Shown here one piece after another: positions 41,053 through 50,206 of a DNA stretch of 64,000 nucleotides (position 1 is the stretch's first letter; every line of letters starts with the position of its first letter). This DNA comes from JAGOTP01 sp964582475 (lineage in GTDB: Bacteria > Patescibacteriota > Patescibacteriia > 2-12-FULL-60-25): the NCBI GenBank assembly GCA_964582475.1, contig CAZOQS010000001.1, positions 1 through 64,000 on the forward strand, given 5' to 3'. The notes below the pieces were generated by a model, which searched no databases, had not been told where the DNA came from, and worked only from the letters and a program-made list of their open reading frames with translations. A program made the position numbers and the translations under genes.

Positions 41053-42939
41053 GTGGCGACCAATCCTCCGAAATCTGCCTCGATCGAGGATCTTCTCAAA
41101 AAGCCGCTTCCGGATGCGGCTGGTTCAAGTGCAACGGACGATTTAGCGAATTTTGCCGCTTCGATAAAACGCAGCCCGATCAATAACAGTTCGTCTGCGC
41201 CGGCGACCCCTGTTAAAGCTCCACCGGCTGCGGCGCAGGTCGCGCTGACGGACAAGATGCAGGAGATTCAAATCCGTGAAAAAGAGAAAATTGCGCAAGA
41301 AATGGCGATGAAGTTCGGCCTACCTTACATCGCGCTTCGAGGATTTCCGATTGCTCCAGAAGCCCTTATTCTGATCAAAAAACAAGATGCAGAAAAGCTG
41401 CAGGTGATCAGTTTTTTTAAAGTAAAAGAGCAGATTCGATTGGCGACGACGAATCCCTCGGAAGAAATCGAGCAAATCCGTCAGCGGATCGCAGAAGAGC
41501 AGCATTCGTCGGTGGATGTTTATTACATCTCAGAAGATAGTTTTCAGGCCGCGTTTAAGCTGTATGACATTCTTCCGATTCCAAAAGAAGTCATCTACGG
41601 GTACCGCATCGATGAAAACGATTTGTTGAAGTACGAGAAGCAAATTGCCGATTTCCATGAATTGCAACAGCAAATCACGAAGGTCAACACGACGGATATC
41701 ATTACGTTGATCATCGGAGCCTCCCTCAAGGCGAATGCCTCCGATATTCACGTGGAAGCGGAAGAAGATGGCGTCAAAATTCGCTATCGCATGGACGGGT
41801 TGCTAAACGAGGCCGCCCGACTTCCTCGATCTGCTTGGCAGCAAATGATTGGGCGTTTGAAGCTGTTATCCGGAGTCAAAATCAACATCGATAGTGTGCC
41901 GCAAGACGGCCGTATCACGATTTACTTGCCGAACGAAAAGATTGATATCCGTGTCAGCTTCTTGCCGACAGCCTACGGTGAATCAGTGGTCATGCGTTTG
42001 CTTCGTCCGAAGGCCGTGGCGCTTGAGTTTGATAGTTTGGGTATCACTGGCCTCGCGCTTGAACGCCTTCAGAAAGAAATCGATCGTCCAAACGGGATGA
42101 TCGTGACGACCGGTCCGACCGGTTCCGGAAAAACGACCACGCTCTACGCGATTTTGAAAAAGCTCAACGACCCAGGCGTAAAAATCATCACGCTTGAAGA
42201 TCCAGTCGAATATAAGCTTGCAGGGATCAACCAAAGTCAAATTGAACACTCAAAGAACTACGACTTCGCCAAAGGTTTGCGTTCGATCTTGCGTCAGGAC
42301 CCAGATATCGTAATGGTCGGAGAAATTCGTGACCTTGAAACAGCGGAAATCTCAATTCAAGCCGCTCTCACGGGTCACTTGGTTGTATCTACGATCCATA
42401 CGAACAGCGCCGCGGGTGCCATCCCACGTTTCCTCTCGATGGGCGTGAAGCCGTTCTTGTTGGCGCCAGCCTTGAACGCGGTGATTGGGCAGCGTCTGGT
42501 GCGTCGGTTGTGCTCTGATTGCAAGGTGGACCTTGCCCTGAGTCCGGGGGTGCTCGACGAGGTTCGTCGTGTTCTGGCCGCAATTTCACCCAAGTCCGGG
42601 ATTCATGTCGATATGGAACACCTTGCATTCAAGGGTCCAGGTCCGGGCTGCAAAACGTGTAATAACCTTGGCTACAAAGGCCGCGTCGGTATCTACGAAA
42701 TTTTCACGATGACAAAAGAAATTGAACAAGAAGTCCTCTCGAAAGAAGTCTCTGAGTTCATGATTCAAGACATGGCAGTGAAGGGGGGAATGATCACGAT
42801 GGCTCAGGATGGGCTCTTGAAGGCGCTTCAGGGGGCGACGAGCGTTGATGAGATCTTAGCGGTCGTAAACATCGATTCGACTGTATTGGAGCCGCCTACG
42901 ATTGAATCTCCCGTTGAAGAGGTGAAGGCGAGCGCGTAA
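41053..42939 (+). CDS. pilB: Type IV pilus / type II secretion ATPase (PilB/GspE family)
   Basis: 628 residues. An N-terminal MshEN/GSPII-E domain (about 75-165) is followed by the hexameric ATPase: Walker A GPTGSGKTTT near 352, Asp box and Walker B DIVMVGEIRD, and a Cys-rich zinc element with CSDC and CKTC. It powers pilin assembly, used by CPR cells for attachment or DNA uptake. Start is GTG at 41053, directly after the membrane-protein stop, with no Shine-Dalgarno. The C-terminus (about 600 on) is a short variable tail. Confidence 0.93.
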   Translation: MATNPPKSASIEDLLKKPLPDAAGSSATDDLANFAASIKRSPINNSSSAPATPVKAPPAAAQVALTDKMQEIQIREKEKIAQEMAMKFGLPYIALRGFPIAPEALILIKKQDAEKLQVISFFKVKEQIRLATTNPSEEIEQIRQRIAEEQHSSVDVYYISEDSFQAAFKLYDILPIPKEVIYGYRIDENDLLKYEKQIADFHELQQQITKVNTTDIITLIIGASLKANASDIHVEAEEDGVKIRYRMDGLLNEAARLPRSAWQQMIGRLKLLSGVKINIDSVPQDGRITIYLPNEKIDIRVSFLPTAYGESVVMRLLRPKAVALEFDSLGITGLALERLQKEIDRPNGMIVTTGPTGSGKTTTLYAILKKLNDPGVKIITLEDPVEYKLAGINQSQIEHSKNYDFAKGLRSILRQDPDIVMVGEIRDLETAEISIQAALTGHLVVSTIHTNSAAGAIPRFLSMGVKPFLLAPALNAVIGQRLVRRLCSDCKVDLALSPGVLDEVRRVLAAISPKSGIHVDMEHLAFKGPGPGCKTCNNLGYKGRVGIYEIFTMTKEIEQEVLSKEVSEFMIQDMAVKGGMITMAQDGLLKALQGATSVDEILAVVNIDSTVLEPPTIESPVEEVKASA

Positions 42940-42948
42940 TCCCTCTCT

Positions 42949-43512
42949 ATGGAAGAACTGCATCCTGTTATCACAGAAAGCGCTACCTGGGTCTGGCGTT
43001 TGGCGGCCGGTCTCGTTGTCTTCATTTGTCTTTCCATCCTGTATGGAACAGTAGAAGATCTCGTCCTCAGCTTGCAGATTGCTCAAAACAGCGTCGATGT
43101 CTTTGAGGCAGCGGTAGGAGCGTTGATGCGAACCACGTTCTTTCTTGTGCTCGGTGCGGTTGCGGGAGGATTTGTCTGGGGGATAGCCAGAGCCTATCTC
43201 CGATTGGCGAATGGCTACCTTGAATATCGCTGGAAGTTTTGGAGATGGGACTGTCTTCAGCGCGTAGATCTGCGGTTGGTCACTGAAGCGACGATTGGGG
43301 AGCAGATTACGTCCTATCGTGGCCGAACATCGCGTCATCCAGCGATTCTGTTCAGGAAAAAGAAGCAGACACAGCCGCCTTCTCCAGGAAAAAGAGAAAT
43401 GTCAGAAGAGGAGATGATCCTCCCCCTACCCAAAGGAGTTCCGGAGCAGGCAGCAGAGCTTTTCTTGCAGAAGGTAAATCAAGAGATTAAGCACCTGAGT
43501 GGGGGATGGTAA
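42949..43512 (+). CDS. Small membrane protein downstream of pilB
   Basis: 187 residues with two membrane spans (about 14-36 and 60-82) and a basic cytoplasmic C-terminal domain. It starts nine bases after the pilB stop, so it is the third gene of the operon. No family recognised; a pilus accessory role would fit position only. Confidence 0.65.
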   Translation: MEELHPVITESATWVWRLAAGLVVFICLSILYGTVEDLVLSLQIAQNSVDVFEAAVGALMRTTFFLVLGAVAGGFVWGIARAYLRLANGYLEYRWKFWRWDCLQRVDLRLVTEATIGEQITSYRGRTSRHPAILFRKKKQTQPPSPGKREMSEEEMILPLPKGVPEQAAELFLQKVNQEIKHLSGGW

Positions 43513-43552
43513 TACAAAACACGCCGAGCTGAGCTCGGCGTGTTTTGTATTT
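43511..43552. terminator. Bidirectional terminator built on the GAGCT palindrome
   Basis: AATACAAAACACGCCGAGCT and its complement around a single G; a near-perfect 41-base palindrome between the pilB operon and ftsH. The core GCCGAGCT-G-AGCTCGGC matches the other short palindromes. Confidence 0.92.
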
Positions 43553-43561
43553 GGTGTGAGC

Positions 43562-45406
43562 CTAAGCTTCTTTCTTGATTGAGCTCTTCGGGTTTGCTGG
43601 AGGCACTCCCACGACCTGTTCGAATTCATCGCGTTCGATGATTTCCTTTTCGATGAGGTGCGCACAAATGCGGTCCATCGCGTCTTTCTTGCTGTTGATC
43701 AAGCGCTGCGCGGTCTCAAGCGCTTCGCGGATCAAACGATCAATTTCTTTATCGATCAAGATCGCTTTGTCCTCTGAGTAGTCACGTGTTTCCTGGATGT
43801 CACGCCCTAGGAACATCATTTCTTGGCGGTCCCCGTAGGTGCGCGGACCAAGAAGGTCGGACATGCCCCATTGCGTGACCATATTACGTGCGAGTTTGGT
43901 CGCTTGCTGCATGTCGTTGGAGGCGCCGGTCGTGATGTCTCCAAAGAAGATGCCTTCGGCAGCATATCCACCGAGCATAACAGCTAGGTCTTCAATGTAT
44001 TCCGTACGTGTGCGGGAAGTGCGGTCTTCGCTTGGGAGGCGAATGGTGTAGCCCATCGCGCGGCCACGGCTGATGATCGAGACTTTGTGAACCGGATCCA
44101 TGTGAGGCGAGAGGTGGGCAACGAGTGCGTGACCCGCTTCGTGGTAGGCGGTGACTTTGCGTTCGTCCTCGTGCATCAAGTGGCTCTTGCGTTCCGGACC
44201 AAGCATGACCTTTTCGATCGACTCGATCAGTTCTGTCATGCTGACTTGCTGTTTGTTGCGACGGGCAGCGAGAATAGCGCCTTCGTTCATGAGGTTGCCA
44301 AGGTCGGCACCGGAGAAGCCTGGGGTACGTTCTGCGATGCGACGGATGTTGACGTCGTCTGCGAGTGGCTTGTTCTTACCATGGATCTTCAAGATCGCTT
44401 CACGGTCATTGATATCTGGCGGATCGAGGACGACACGGCGATCAAAGCGGCCTGGACGCAGCAAGGCTGGATCGAGGACGTCTGGACGGTTCGTGGCAGC
44501 GACGACAATCGCTCCGATGTTTGGTTCAAATCCATCCATTTCGACGAGAATCTGGTTCAAGGTTTGTTCGCGTTCATCATGTGAGCCTCCCATTCCTGTT
44601 CCGCGCTGGCGACCAACCGCATCGATTTCATCGATGAAGATGATACAGGGAGCGCTCTTCTTCGCTTTGGCGAACAAGTCACGCACACGCGAAGCTCCAA
44701 CTCCCACAAACATTTCGACGAATTCGGAACCGCTGATGTGGAAGAACGGAACGTCGGCTTCACCTGCAACGGCTCGAGCCAACAGCGTTTTACCCGTTCC
44801 TGGGGAACCCATGAGCAAAACTCCTTTTGGAATCTTCGCACCGAGTTTCACGAACTTTTCTGGACTCTTCAAAAACTCAACGACTTCCATCAATTCTTGT
44901 TTTGCTTCTTTGTTGCCGGCAACATCCGCGAAGGTGACCTTTCCCATGCCTTTTGGAAGTTCACGGGCGTTGGCTTGGCCAAACGACATCGCTTTGTTGT
45001 TCTGGCCTTGCGCCTGACGGAACAAGAACCACATCAACGCAAAGACGAGGACGAGGGGAATCAGGTTCGGCAAAAGAACCGAGGCCCAATAGCCGGCACC
45101 GGTATTTGTCTTGATGGTGGTTTTAATCGCCTTCGTTTTTTCGCTATCAACGTTATAGTTCTTAAATAACTCGGACAACGATTCGCCCGGTTCCTTATCG
45201 ACCACGGCCGTTGTTTTGTCTTGGTAGGTCACTTTCAGTTGCTGACCCTCAACGGTAATTTCCGAAACCTGCCCACTCTGAACTTGGGTAATGAAGCTTG
45301 TGACGTCCACTTTTTTGACCGGGTCCAAATTGACCATGGCGAGCCCGCCTCCAACGATCAAAACAGCCGCGACGGCAAGCAGGATATTGCGTAGGGATGC
45401 GTTCAT
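43562..45406 (-). CDS. ftsH: ATP-dependent zinc metalloprotease FtsH
   Basis: 614 residues. Two membrane spans (about 7-25 and 108-128) flank the periplasmic domain. AAA Walker A GSPGTGKT, Walker B FIDEIDAVGRQRG, SRH region, and zinc protease HEAGH. It degrades misfolded membrane proteins. Full length with a normal C-terminal helix. A TACGCT hexamer ends 13 bases before ATG. Confidence 0.97.
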   Translation of the reverse strand: MNASLRNILLAVAAVLIVGGGLAMVNLDPVKKVDVTSFITQVQSGQVSEITVEGQQLKVTYQDKTTAVVDKEPGESLSELFKNYNVDSEKTKAIKTTIKTNTGAGYWASVLLPNLIPLVLVFALMWFLFRQAQGQNNKAMSFGQANARELPKGMGKVTFADVAGNKEAKQELMEVVEFLKSPEKFVKLGAKIPKGVLLMGSPGTGKTLLARAVAGEADVPFFHISGSEFVEMFVGVGASRVRDLFAKAKKSAPCIIFIDEIDAVGRQRGTGMGGSHDEREQTLNQILVEMDGFEPNIGAIVVAATNRPDVLDPALLRPGRFDRRVVLDPPDINDREAILKIHGKNKPLADDVNIRRIAERTPGFSGADLGNLMNEGAILAARRNKQQVSMTELIESIEKVMLGPERKSHLMHEDERKVTAYHEAGHALVAHLSPHMDPVHKVSIISRGRAMGYTIRLPSEDRTSRTRTEYIEDLAVMLGGYAAEGIFFGDITTGASNDMQQATKLARNMVTQWGMSDLLGPRTYGDRQEMMFLGRDIQETRDYSEDKAILIDKEIDRLIREALETAQRLINSKKDAMDRICAHLIEKEIIERDEFEQVVGVPPANPKSSIKKEA

Positions 45407-45586
45407 AGACTGTTTAGGGAGCGTATCGGAATTCCAGGGGCTCGTCTAGGTAAGCGGAGGATGACAAAAAAGAGCTCAACTGATACGTTCCTCGGCGTAT
45501 TTATGTTGCTTACCCATCGTCGAAAAATCTGGTCCTCCTTTGTGTAAGACCGGGGGTTCATCATCCAAACAAAAAAGAGGTGTTAG

Positions 45587-46297
45587 ATGTTCTTTCAGAT
45601 CGTTCCTGGGAAGTCTCCGTTTGTATTGACGGTTGCTCATGATGGCGACCAACGACTGAGTGGGGTCGCCTGGCGGGCACAGTTCCTTCGTTGGGTCGAA
45701 AAGTCCTTCGAGCCACGTGATCTCGGAGCGCGTCAGTGCGCGAAAGGGTGCAGACAGCGACTGGAGGAGAAGGGGCGTCCACCGACGCTTCTTGTGTGTG
45801 AGCTCGATCGCGGACAGCTCGATGTGAATCGTGATCCAGACAAGATGCCCTTCGTTCCAGGAGATGTCCGTCTCGAACAGGCCTATCTCGCGTTCCATGC
45901 AGCAGTACGAAGCGCTATTCAAGAAACCCTGGAAAGAGAGGGGTGGTGTTTCTTGGTCGATGTCCATAGCTTCGTAGAGTTGCCGGGCGTCGACCTCGAG
46001 ATCGCACTCGGAACGGATGAAGGACGGACATGTCCGGCCGCCTGGTCGTCTCAGCTCTGTGCGGGATTCGCTCCTATCCGAACAGGTTTCTCACCGGACC
46101 CTCTCCGCGGCATCAGTCATCGTGCGCGTGGTGGATACATTATCCGCCATGCAGCGGCGCAGTTCGCACAGGCTCGTTCGGAAGAGCGTTTCGGTGCCAT
46201 TCAGATTGAGTTCCGCCGTCAGTCGTTCTTTACCGATCAGCCGGAAGCGATGGGGGCTCGTTTAGCCGATATTCTTACGACACTGAGTCTTCCTTAA
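45587..46297 (+). CDS. N-formylglutamate amidohydrolase-like protein, GC-rich orphan
   Basis: 236 residues. VAHDG near the start, VDVHSF in the middle, LGTDEGRTC, and IQIEFRRQSF at the end follow the order of zinc-binding residues in the FGase family, which splits N-formyl amino acids or acts on related amides. Shine-Dalgarno GAGGTG six bases before ATG. The promoter is less clear than in other orphan units. It has its own terminator right before the F420-ligase-like gene. Confidence 0.7.
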   Translation: MFFQIVPGKSPFVLTVAHDGDQRLSGVAWRAQFLRWVEKSFEPRDLGARQCAKGCRQRLEEKGRPPTLLVCELDRGQLDVNRDPDKMPFVPGDVRLEQAYLAFHAAVRSAIQETLEREGWCFLVDVHSFVELPGVDLEIALGTDEGRTCPAAWSSQLCAGFAPIRTGFSPDPLRGISHRARGGYIIRHAAAQFAQARSEERFGAIQIEFRRQSFFTDQPEAMGARLADILTTLSLP

Positions 46298-46304
46298 TGT
46301 TCTT

Positions 46305-46334
46305 AGGGAGGGGGAGTTCTATCTCCCCCTCCCT
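46305..46334 (+). terminator. Terminator of the FGase-like gene
   Basis: AGGGAGGGGGAG / CTCCCCCTCCCT around TTCTAT, followed by CTTCTC. The next start codon is only ten bases further. Confidence 0.8.
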
Positions 46335-46343
46335 CTTCTCACC

Positions 46344-47036
46344 ATGCTCATAAAAGCAATTCCGTCTCGTCTGTTCACAGAACGAGAAGCCTTAGAAGCG
46401 TATGTCTTGCAGCACATCCCACGACTGAAAGAAGGGTCGATTCTGTGTGTCACCTCGAAAATCGTCGCACTGGCCCAAGGGCGTGTGGTCGCAAATGCAC
46501 GTGGGGCAAAGACGCGCTGGATTCATAAAGAAAGCGAACAGGCGATTAAAACAAAGTGGTGTTACCTCACACTAAAAGAGGGGCATTGGTGTCCGAACGC
46601 CGGCATCGATGAATCGAATGCGAATGGAAAATTAATTCTCTGGCCAGAGAAATCCTATGAAGTCGCACAGACTCTAAGAAAGGCGCTACAGAAAAAGTTT
46701 CGCTTGAAGAAGCTCGGAATTTTGATCACGGATAGCCGCGTCTTTCCTTTGCGTGCAGGAGTGGTGGGCGTGGCGCTCGCGTATGCCGGATTCAAAGGGC
46801 TACGTGACTATCGAGGAAGGCCGGATCTGTTTGGAAAGAAGCTCGCACTGACGCAAACCAACATCGCCGATACGCTCGCTTCAGCGGCCGTTATGGTGAT
46901 GGGGGAGGGAAGAGAGCGGCAGCCGCTGGCCGTCATCGAATCGGCGCCAGTTTCCTTTGTCTCAAAAGTGGATCCAACAGAATTGCGTATGGATCCAGCG
47001 GGGGATTTATATCGACCACTTTTTTCGAAAGGGTAG
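46344..47036 (+). CDS. F420-0:L-glutamate ligase (CofE)-like protein
   Basis: 230 residues. VTSKIVALAQGRV at about 36-48, then HWCPNAGID and ITDSRVFPLRAGVVGVALAYAGF match the CofE/F420 ligase domain, which joins glutamate to a phospholactate or similar tail. No F420-dependent enzymes or other cof genes are nearby, so the true substrate is open. Composition is native. It follows the terminator of the FGase-like orphan closely. Confidence 0.8.
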   Translation: MLIKAIPSRLFTEREALEAYVLQHIPRLKEGSILCVTSKIVALAQGRVVANARGAKTRWIHKESEQAIKTKWCYLTLKEGHWCPNAGIDESNANGKLILWPEKSYEVAQTLRKALQKKFRLKKLGILITDSRVFPLRAGVVGVALAYAGFKGLRDYRGRPDLFGKKLALTQTNIADTLASAAVMVMGEGRERQPLAVIESAPVSFVSKVDPTELRMDPAGDLYRPLFSKG

Positions 47037-47054
47037 AGCGCTATCTACGAACGA

Positions 47055-47088
47055 CGCCTCCGAGCGGAAGCGTGTCCGATCGGAGGCG
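47055..47088 (-). terminator. Terminator of the deoxyribosyltransferase-like orphan
   Basis: CGCCTCCGA / TCGGAGGCG with a 16-base loop, in the convergent gap. Confidence 0.65.
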
Positions 47089-47115
47089 AAGTGAAGCTAA
47101 GGTTGCGGCGCCCTC

Positions 47116-47622
47116 TCAGCTTCGCGGTGGAAGGGCTTTGAGGAAGGCGTCGAAGGCTTCGAGCATCCTCTGTCTCCAGCCCTCTTCACGCGTGTTGATG
47201 GCGATGCGCACAGCCTTGAGTCCGTACACACAGAGCGGGACCCCGGCGGCTCCTTCCTGGCTGTAGATCAGGACGAGCGGCGTCCCGGTCTCTTGGGCCA
47301 TCTGAAGAGCCATTCCGGTCGCCAGAGTAGCTCCGTAGTCGAGGTAGCCCACGACCGCCGGCGCTTTGCGGATCAGGGCGCGCAGATCATTGTAGGCGTC
47401 TTCGGCCATGCTGTCGGCGATTGCGAGGTTCGTGACGAGGGTTGTCGGTTCGAACTTGATGCCGATCTGGCTGGCCTCACGGCAGTGTTTGGCGATCGCT
47501 CCCGTCACCATCCCGTAGAGGTCCCTCTCTTCCGAGGTGAGTCCACGAGGAGGTGCCAGCGATCGTGCGAAGTAGATGACTCCCTCGCCTCTTCGAGGGG
47601 TTCTTGTCTCATCAGCATTCAT
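47116..47622 (-). CDS. Nucleoside 2-deoxyribosyltransferase-like protein, GC-rich orphan
   Basis: 168 residues. Pattern VIYFARSL at the start, then ADSMAEDAYNDLRALIRKAPAVVGYLDYG and TGMALQMAQETGTPLVLIY. That layout (YFA opening, Asp-rich helix, a strand with AVVGYLD, then ATGMALQ) resembles the nucleoside 2-deoxyribosyltransferase / TIR-related fold. The family's second carboxylate is not certain. Start at 47622, downstream of the promoter; the longer frame would start inside it. Function inferred only at fold level. Confidence 0.45.
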   Translation of the reverse strand: MNADETRTPRRGEGVIYFARSLAPPRGLTSEERDLYGMVTGAIAKHCREASQIGIKFEPTTLVTNLAIADSMAEDAYNDLRALIRKAPAVVGYLDYGATLATGMALQMAQETGTPLVLIYSQEGAAGVPLCVYGLKAVRIAINTREEGWRQRMLEAFDAFLKALPPRS

Positions 47623-47659
47623 CGTAGGAAGACCCTTTCCGGCCAGTTCGGCCACCAGT

Positions 47660-47688
47660 CCTATATCAAAATATTTTCTTTTCGTCAA
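47660..47688 (-). promoter_or_regulatory. Promoter of the deoxyribosyltransferase-like orphan
   Basis: TTGACG at 47683-47688, 17 bases, TATAGG at 47660-47665. Confidence 0.85.
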
Positions 47689-47697
47689 TAAAACAAA

Positions 47698-47728
47698 CAC
47701 TCCCCGCAAGGTCATTGCAGGGAGTGTG
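47698..47728 (-). terminator. rpsA terminator
   Basis: ACACTCCC-GCAA / TTGC-GGGAGTGT; on the minus strand a TTGTTTT run follows. It is ten bases before the -35 of the next unit. Confidence 0.85.
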
Positions 47729-47745
47729 TTTGCGCGCGAGAAAGA

Positions 47746-48855
47746 TTATTTCTTCGCAGCGACGACTTTCTCTTCTTCTTTCTTTGGCTCTTCCTTCAGC
47801 TTGCGAAGCGAGAGACCAAGGCGGTGATTCTCAGCATCGATGCTGATAATGCGGAAGGAGAACTCGTCGCCGACGCGGGCGATTTCGTTGACATCCTTCA
47901 CAGGGCGAGCGGACAGCTCAGAGACGTGGGCCAAGCCATGGATTTCTGGATCAAGCTCAACGAACAAGCCGAATGGATTGATCTTGAGAACTTTACCCAT
48001 GACCCACTGGTTGACATCGTACTTCTTCGCGACGCGACGCCATGGATCTTCGACGAGCTTCTTCATGGAGAGGAAGATCTTCGAACCTTCGATGTTGATG
48101 ACCTCGGCACGCACGGTGTCGCCTGTCTTCAAGACATCGCGAGGATGATCGATACGCTGCCAAGCGATTTCGGAGATGTGGACCAAGCCTTCGAGGTTCT
48201 GATCGAAACGCACGAATGCGCCGAAATCCGTAACCGCGGTGACTTCTCCTTCGATGTTGTCTCCGACCTTGTACTTCGCGAGCACGGACTCCTGACGGGT
48301 TTCCCAAACGGCTTTCTCGGAAGCGACGATCTTCTCTTCGCCCTCATGGGTGTCGAGAATTTTCACTTCGAGGGTTTCACCGACGAGGCTCTTGAGTTTC
48401 TCAAGAATCTTCATCTTCTCGCCGCCAGCAACACGTGGATAGTGTTCAGGGGAAAGCTGTGAAACAGGGATAAACGCTGGGATCCCTTCGATGCGGGTGA
48501 TGAGACCACCTTTGTTTGCATCGACGATCTTCGCTTGAACAGCACCGCCCAAGGCGAGCAATTCTTTGATCTTATCCCAAGCACGCTTGCGACCCGCGCC
48601 CTTAAGCGAGAGTTCGAGTTCATCGAATTCGTTGTGAAGATCGATGACCGTTGCTTCGACTTCGTCTCCGACACGGAGGTCGAGGTTTTTGTCGAGCTCT
48701 GGACCACGAATCAATCCAACGGCGAAACCGCCCAAGTCACAGCGGACTTCGTTGCGACCTACAGCGATGACGAGACCCTTTACGACGTCTCCCGGCTTCG
48801 GGAACGTAGAGTATTGCTCTTGATCGAGCAATTCCTGAAATGTGGCATTTGCCAT
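47746..48855 (-). CDS. rpsA: 30S ribosomal protein bS1
   Basis: 369 residues with four S1 repeats (about 20-90, 105-175, 190-262, 278-350), as in many non-enterobacterial S1 proteins rather than the six of E. coli. Repeats 3 and 4 (VTDFGAFVRF, INPFGLFVEL) are the most conserved. The start at 48855 (MANATFQELL) is chosen; the upstream ATG adds 21 non-homologous residues. The promoter is a perfect consensus, with a leader of about 75 bases and no Shine-Dalgarno. S1 genes are often autoregulated through the leader. Confidence 0.95.
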   Translation of the reverse strand: MANATFQELLDQEQYSTFPKPGDVVKGLVIAVGRNEVRCDLGGFAVGLIRGPELDKNLDLRVGDEVEATVIDLHNEFDELELSLKGAGRKRAWDKIKELLALGGAVQAKIVDANKGGLITRIEGIPAFIPVSQLSPEHYPRVAGGEKMKILEKLKSLVGETLEVKILDTHEGEEKIVASEKAVWETRQESVLAKYKVGDNIEGEVTAVTDFGAFVRFDQNLEGLVHISEIAWQRIDHPRDVLKTGDTVRAEVINIEGSKIFLSMKKLVEDPWRRVAKKYDVNQWVMGKVLKINPFGLFVELDPEIHGLAHVSELSARPVKDVNEIARVGDEFSFRIISIDAENHRLGLSLRKLKEEPKKEEEKVVAAKK

Positions 48856-48936
48856 AAAAACTGAGCTGTCTGGTGGTCCAGGTTCCGTCCACGGAGGGTA
48901 CGACTCTGAAAAACGCACTTCTAACAGTCGTGCGCG

Positions 48937-48965
48937 AGTATAGAGAAAAGTGCCAACGCTGTCAA
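48937..48965 (-). promoter_or_regulatory. rpsA promoter, full consensus
   Basis: TTGACA at 48960-48965, 17 bases, TATACT at 48937-48942. Confidence 0.92.
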
Positions 48966-49152
48966 GAAAAAAAGGGCGTGGTTAAGAGAAAAAGCCTCTC
49001 AGGGGGTAAGGGAGGCGTGCTTGCGTTAAATAGTATATTATGCTCAACTTGAGCTCTCTTTCGGTCCCGATCAAAGCTCAAAATCCTTATTTTAGGCTTA
49101 GATCGGGAGAGACGGCATGGGGCCGTATCCCCGAAGAAGGGAGGATTGTACA

Positions 49153-50178
49153 TTGTCGAATCAAGAAGAAGACCTTGCTGGGCTTAAGTTGCTTGGTGAG
49201 TGGTTTTCTCTGATGCCCCGTCCTGGGGAGAATTTCGGTGACTGGGTTGTGGGTAAGCCGCTGGGTCGTGTGGACCCTCGTCTGTCCGCGGCGCTGTTCG
49301 AGGTTACTCCACTGGAGAAGTACGTAGGTGGGATGGGGACGGCGAAGCGGGTCATGAAGATGCTGAATCCGCTGTACGCGACGCCTGAGGGAAAGGAGCG
49401 ATTCTTTCGAGAGATCGATACTCTCAAACATCGCCCGATCCGGAACCACCCGGCGATCGTGGATGTGGAGGGGACACCGGCTCAACCAGGGAACACCAGA
49501 TACACGTACGTCATGCCTTACCTCGAAGGGCCGACCCTCGGTGTGTTCGCAGAGGACGGGTACAGCTCGCTTACAGCTTCCTATCTTAGTGGTATTCCTG
49601 AGAAGCTCGCTCGGCTCATGGGGCGGATCGATGTCGATTATCTGAGAGCGATCTTGAGTATCGGAGCGAAGCTCGCTGATGTTCTCGCCTTTCTGCATGA
49701 GCTCGGCGTAATCCATCGCGATGTGAAGCCGAACAACGTGATCGTTCAGCCGCAGGGTCCGGTGCTGATTGACTTCGGGTCGGTGTCCGTCTCTTCGGAA
49801 GCGGTGACTCATCTCTGCAATCATCTGGTACCTCAGCGGTCGGGCACGTACGGGTTCATGGCTCCAGAGGCATTCGCGGGTGCTCTGCCTGCAGCTTCGT
49901 TCGATACCTTCGGCCTGGGAGCTACCCTTCGCCTGTGTCTGACAGGCCTTAATCCCTATGCCGATCGTGCACTGCTGAAGCTTTCGAGTGAAGACGCCTG
50001 GCGTGAACTCGAAAAGAGGAATGCGGAAGGGCGAGTGCTGCGGATGGCCCAAGTGCCCGGCATTCCCAGGACGCTTTATACTCTCCTCGAGAGTGCGACA
50101 GCGGCCGACCCGGCCGCTCGTCCAGCGATGACTGAGTTCGGAGATGGACTCCGCCTGGTTCTGAGTTCAATCCGATAA
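49153..50178 (+). CDS. Hanks-type Ser/Thr protein kinase, GC-rich orphan
   Basis: 341 residues, almost entirely kinase domain. The catalytic loop HRDVKPNNV, DFGS metal motif and APE-type MAPEAF are intact, and an N-lobe Lys lies in KRVMKML. There is no membrane span, PASTA or other sensor domain. Start is TTG at 49153: GGGAGG lies nine bases before it, and the longer ATG frame would begin upstream of that element. The leader has an inverted repeat (CCCGATC / GATCGGG) and AT-rich -10-like TATATTAT. A cytoplasmic regulatory kinase is the simplest reading. Confidence 0.8.
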   Translation: MSNQEEDLAGLKLLGEWFSLMPRPGENFGDWVVGKPLGRVDPRLSAALFEVTPLEKYVGGMGTAKRVMKMLNPLYATPEGKERFFREIDTLKHRPIRNHPAIVDVEGTPAQPGNTRYTYVMPYLEGPTLGVFAEDGYSSLTASYLSGIPEKLARLMGRIDVDYLRAILSIGAKLADVLAFLHELGVIHRDVKPNNVIVQPQGPVLIDFGSVSVSSEAVTHLCNHLVPQRSGTYGFMAPEAFAGALPAASFDTFGLGATLRLCLTGLNPYADRALLKLSSEDAWRELEKRNAEGRVLRMAQVPGIPRTLYTLLESATAADPAARPAMTEFGDGLRLVLSSIR

Positions 50179-50206
50179 TGTTCCTTTCTCCCACGTCGGG
50201 TGTGGC

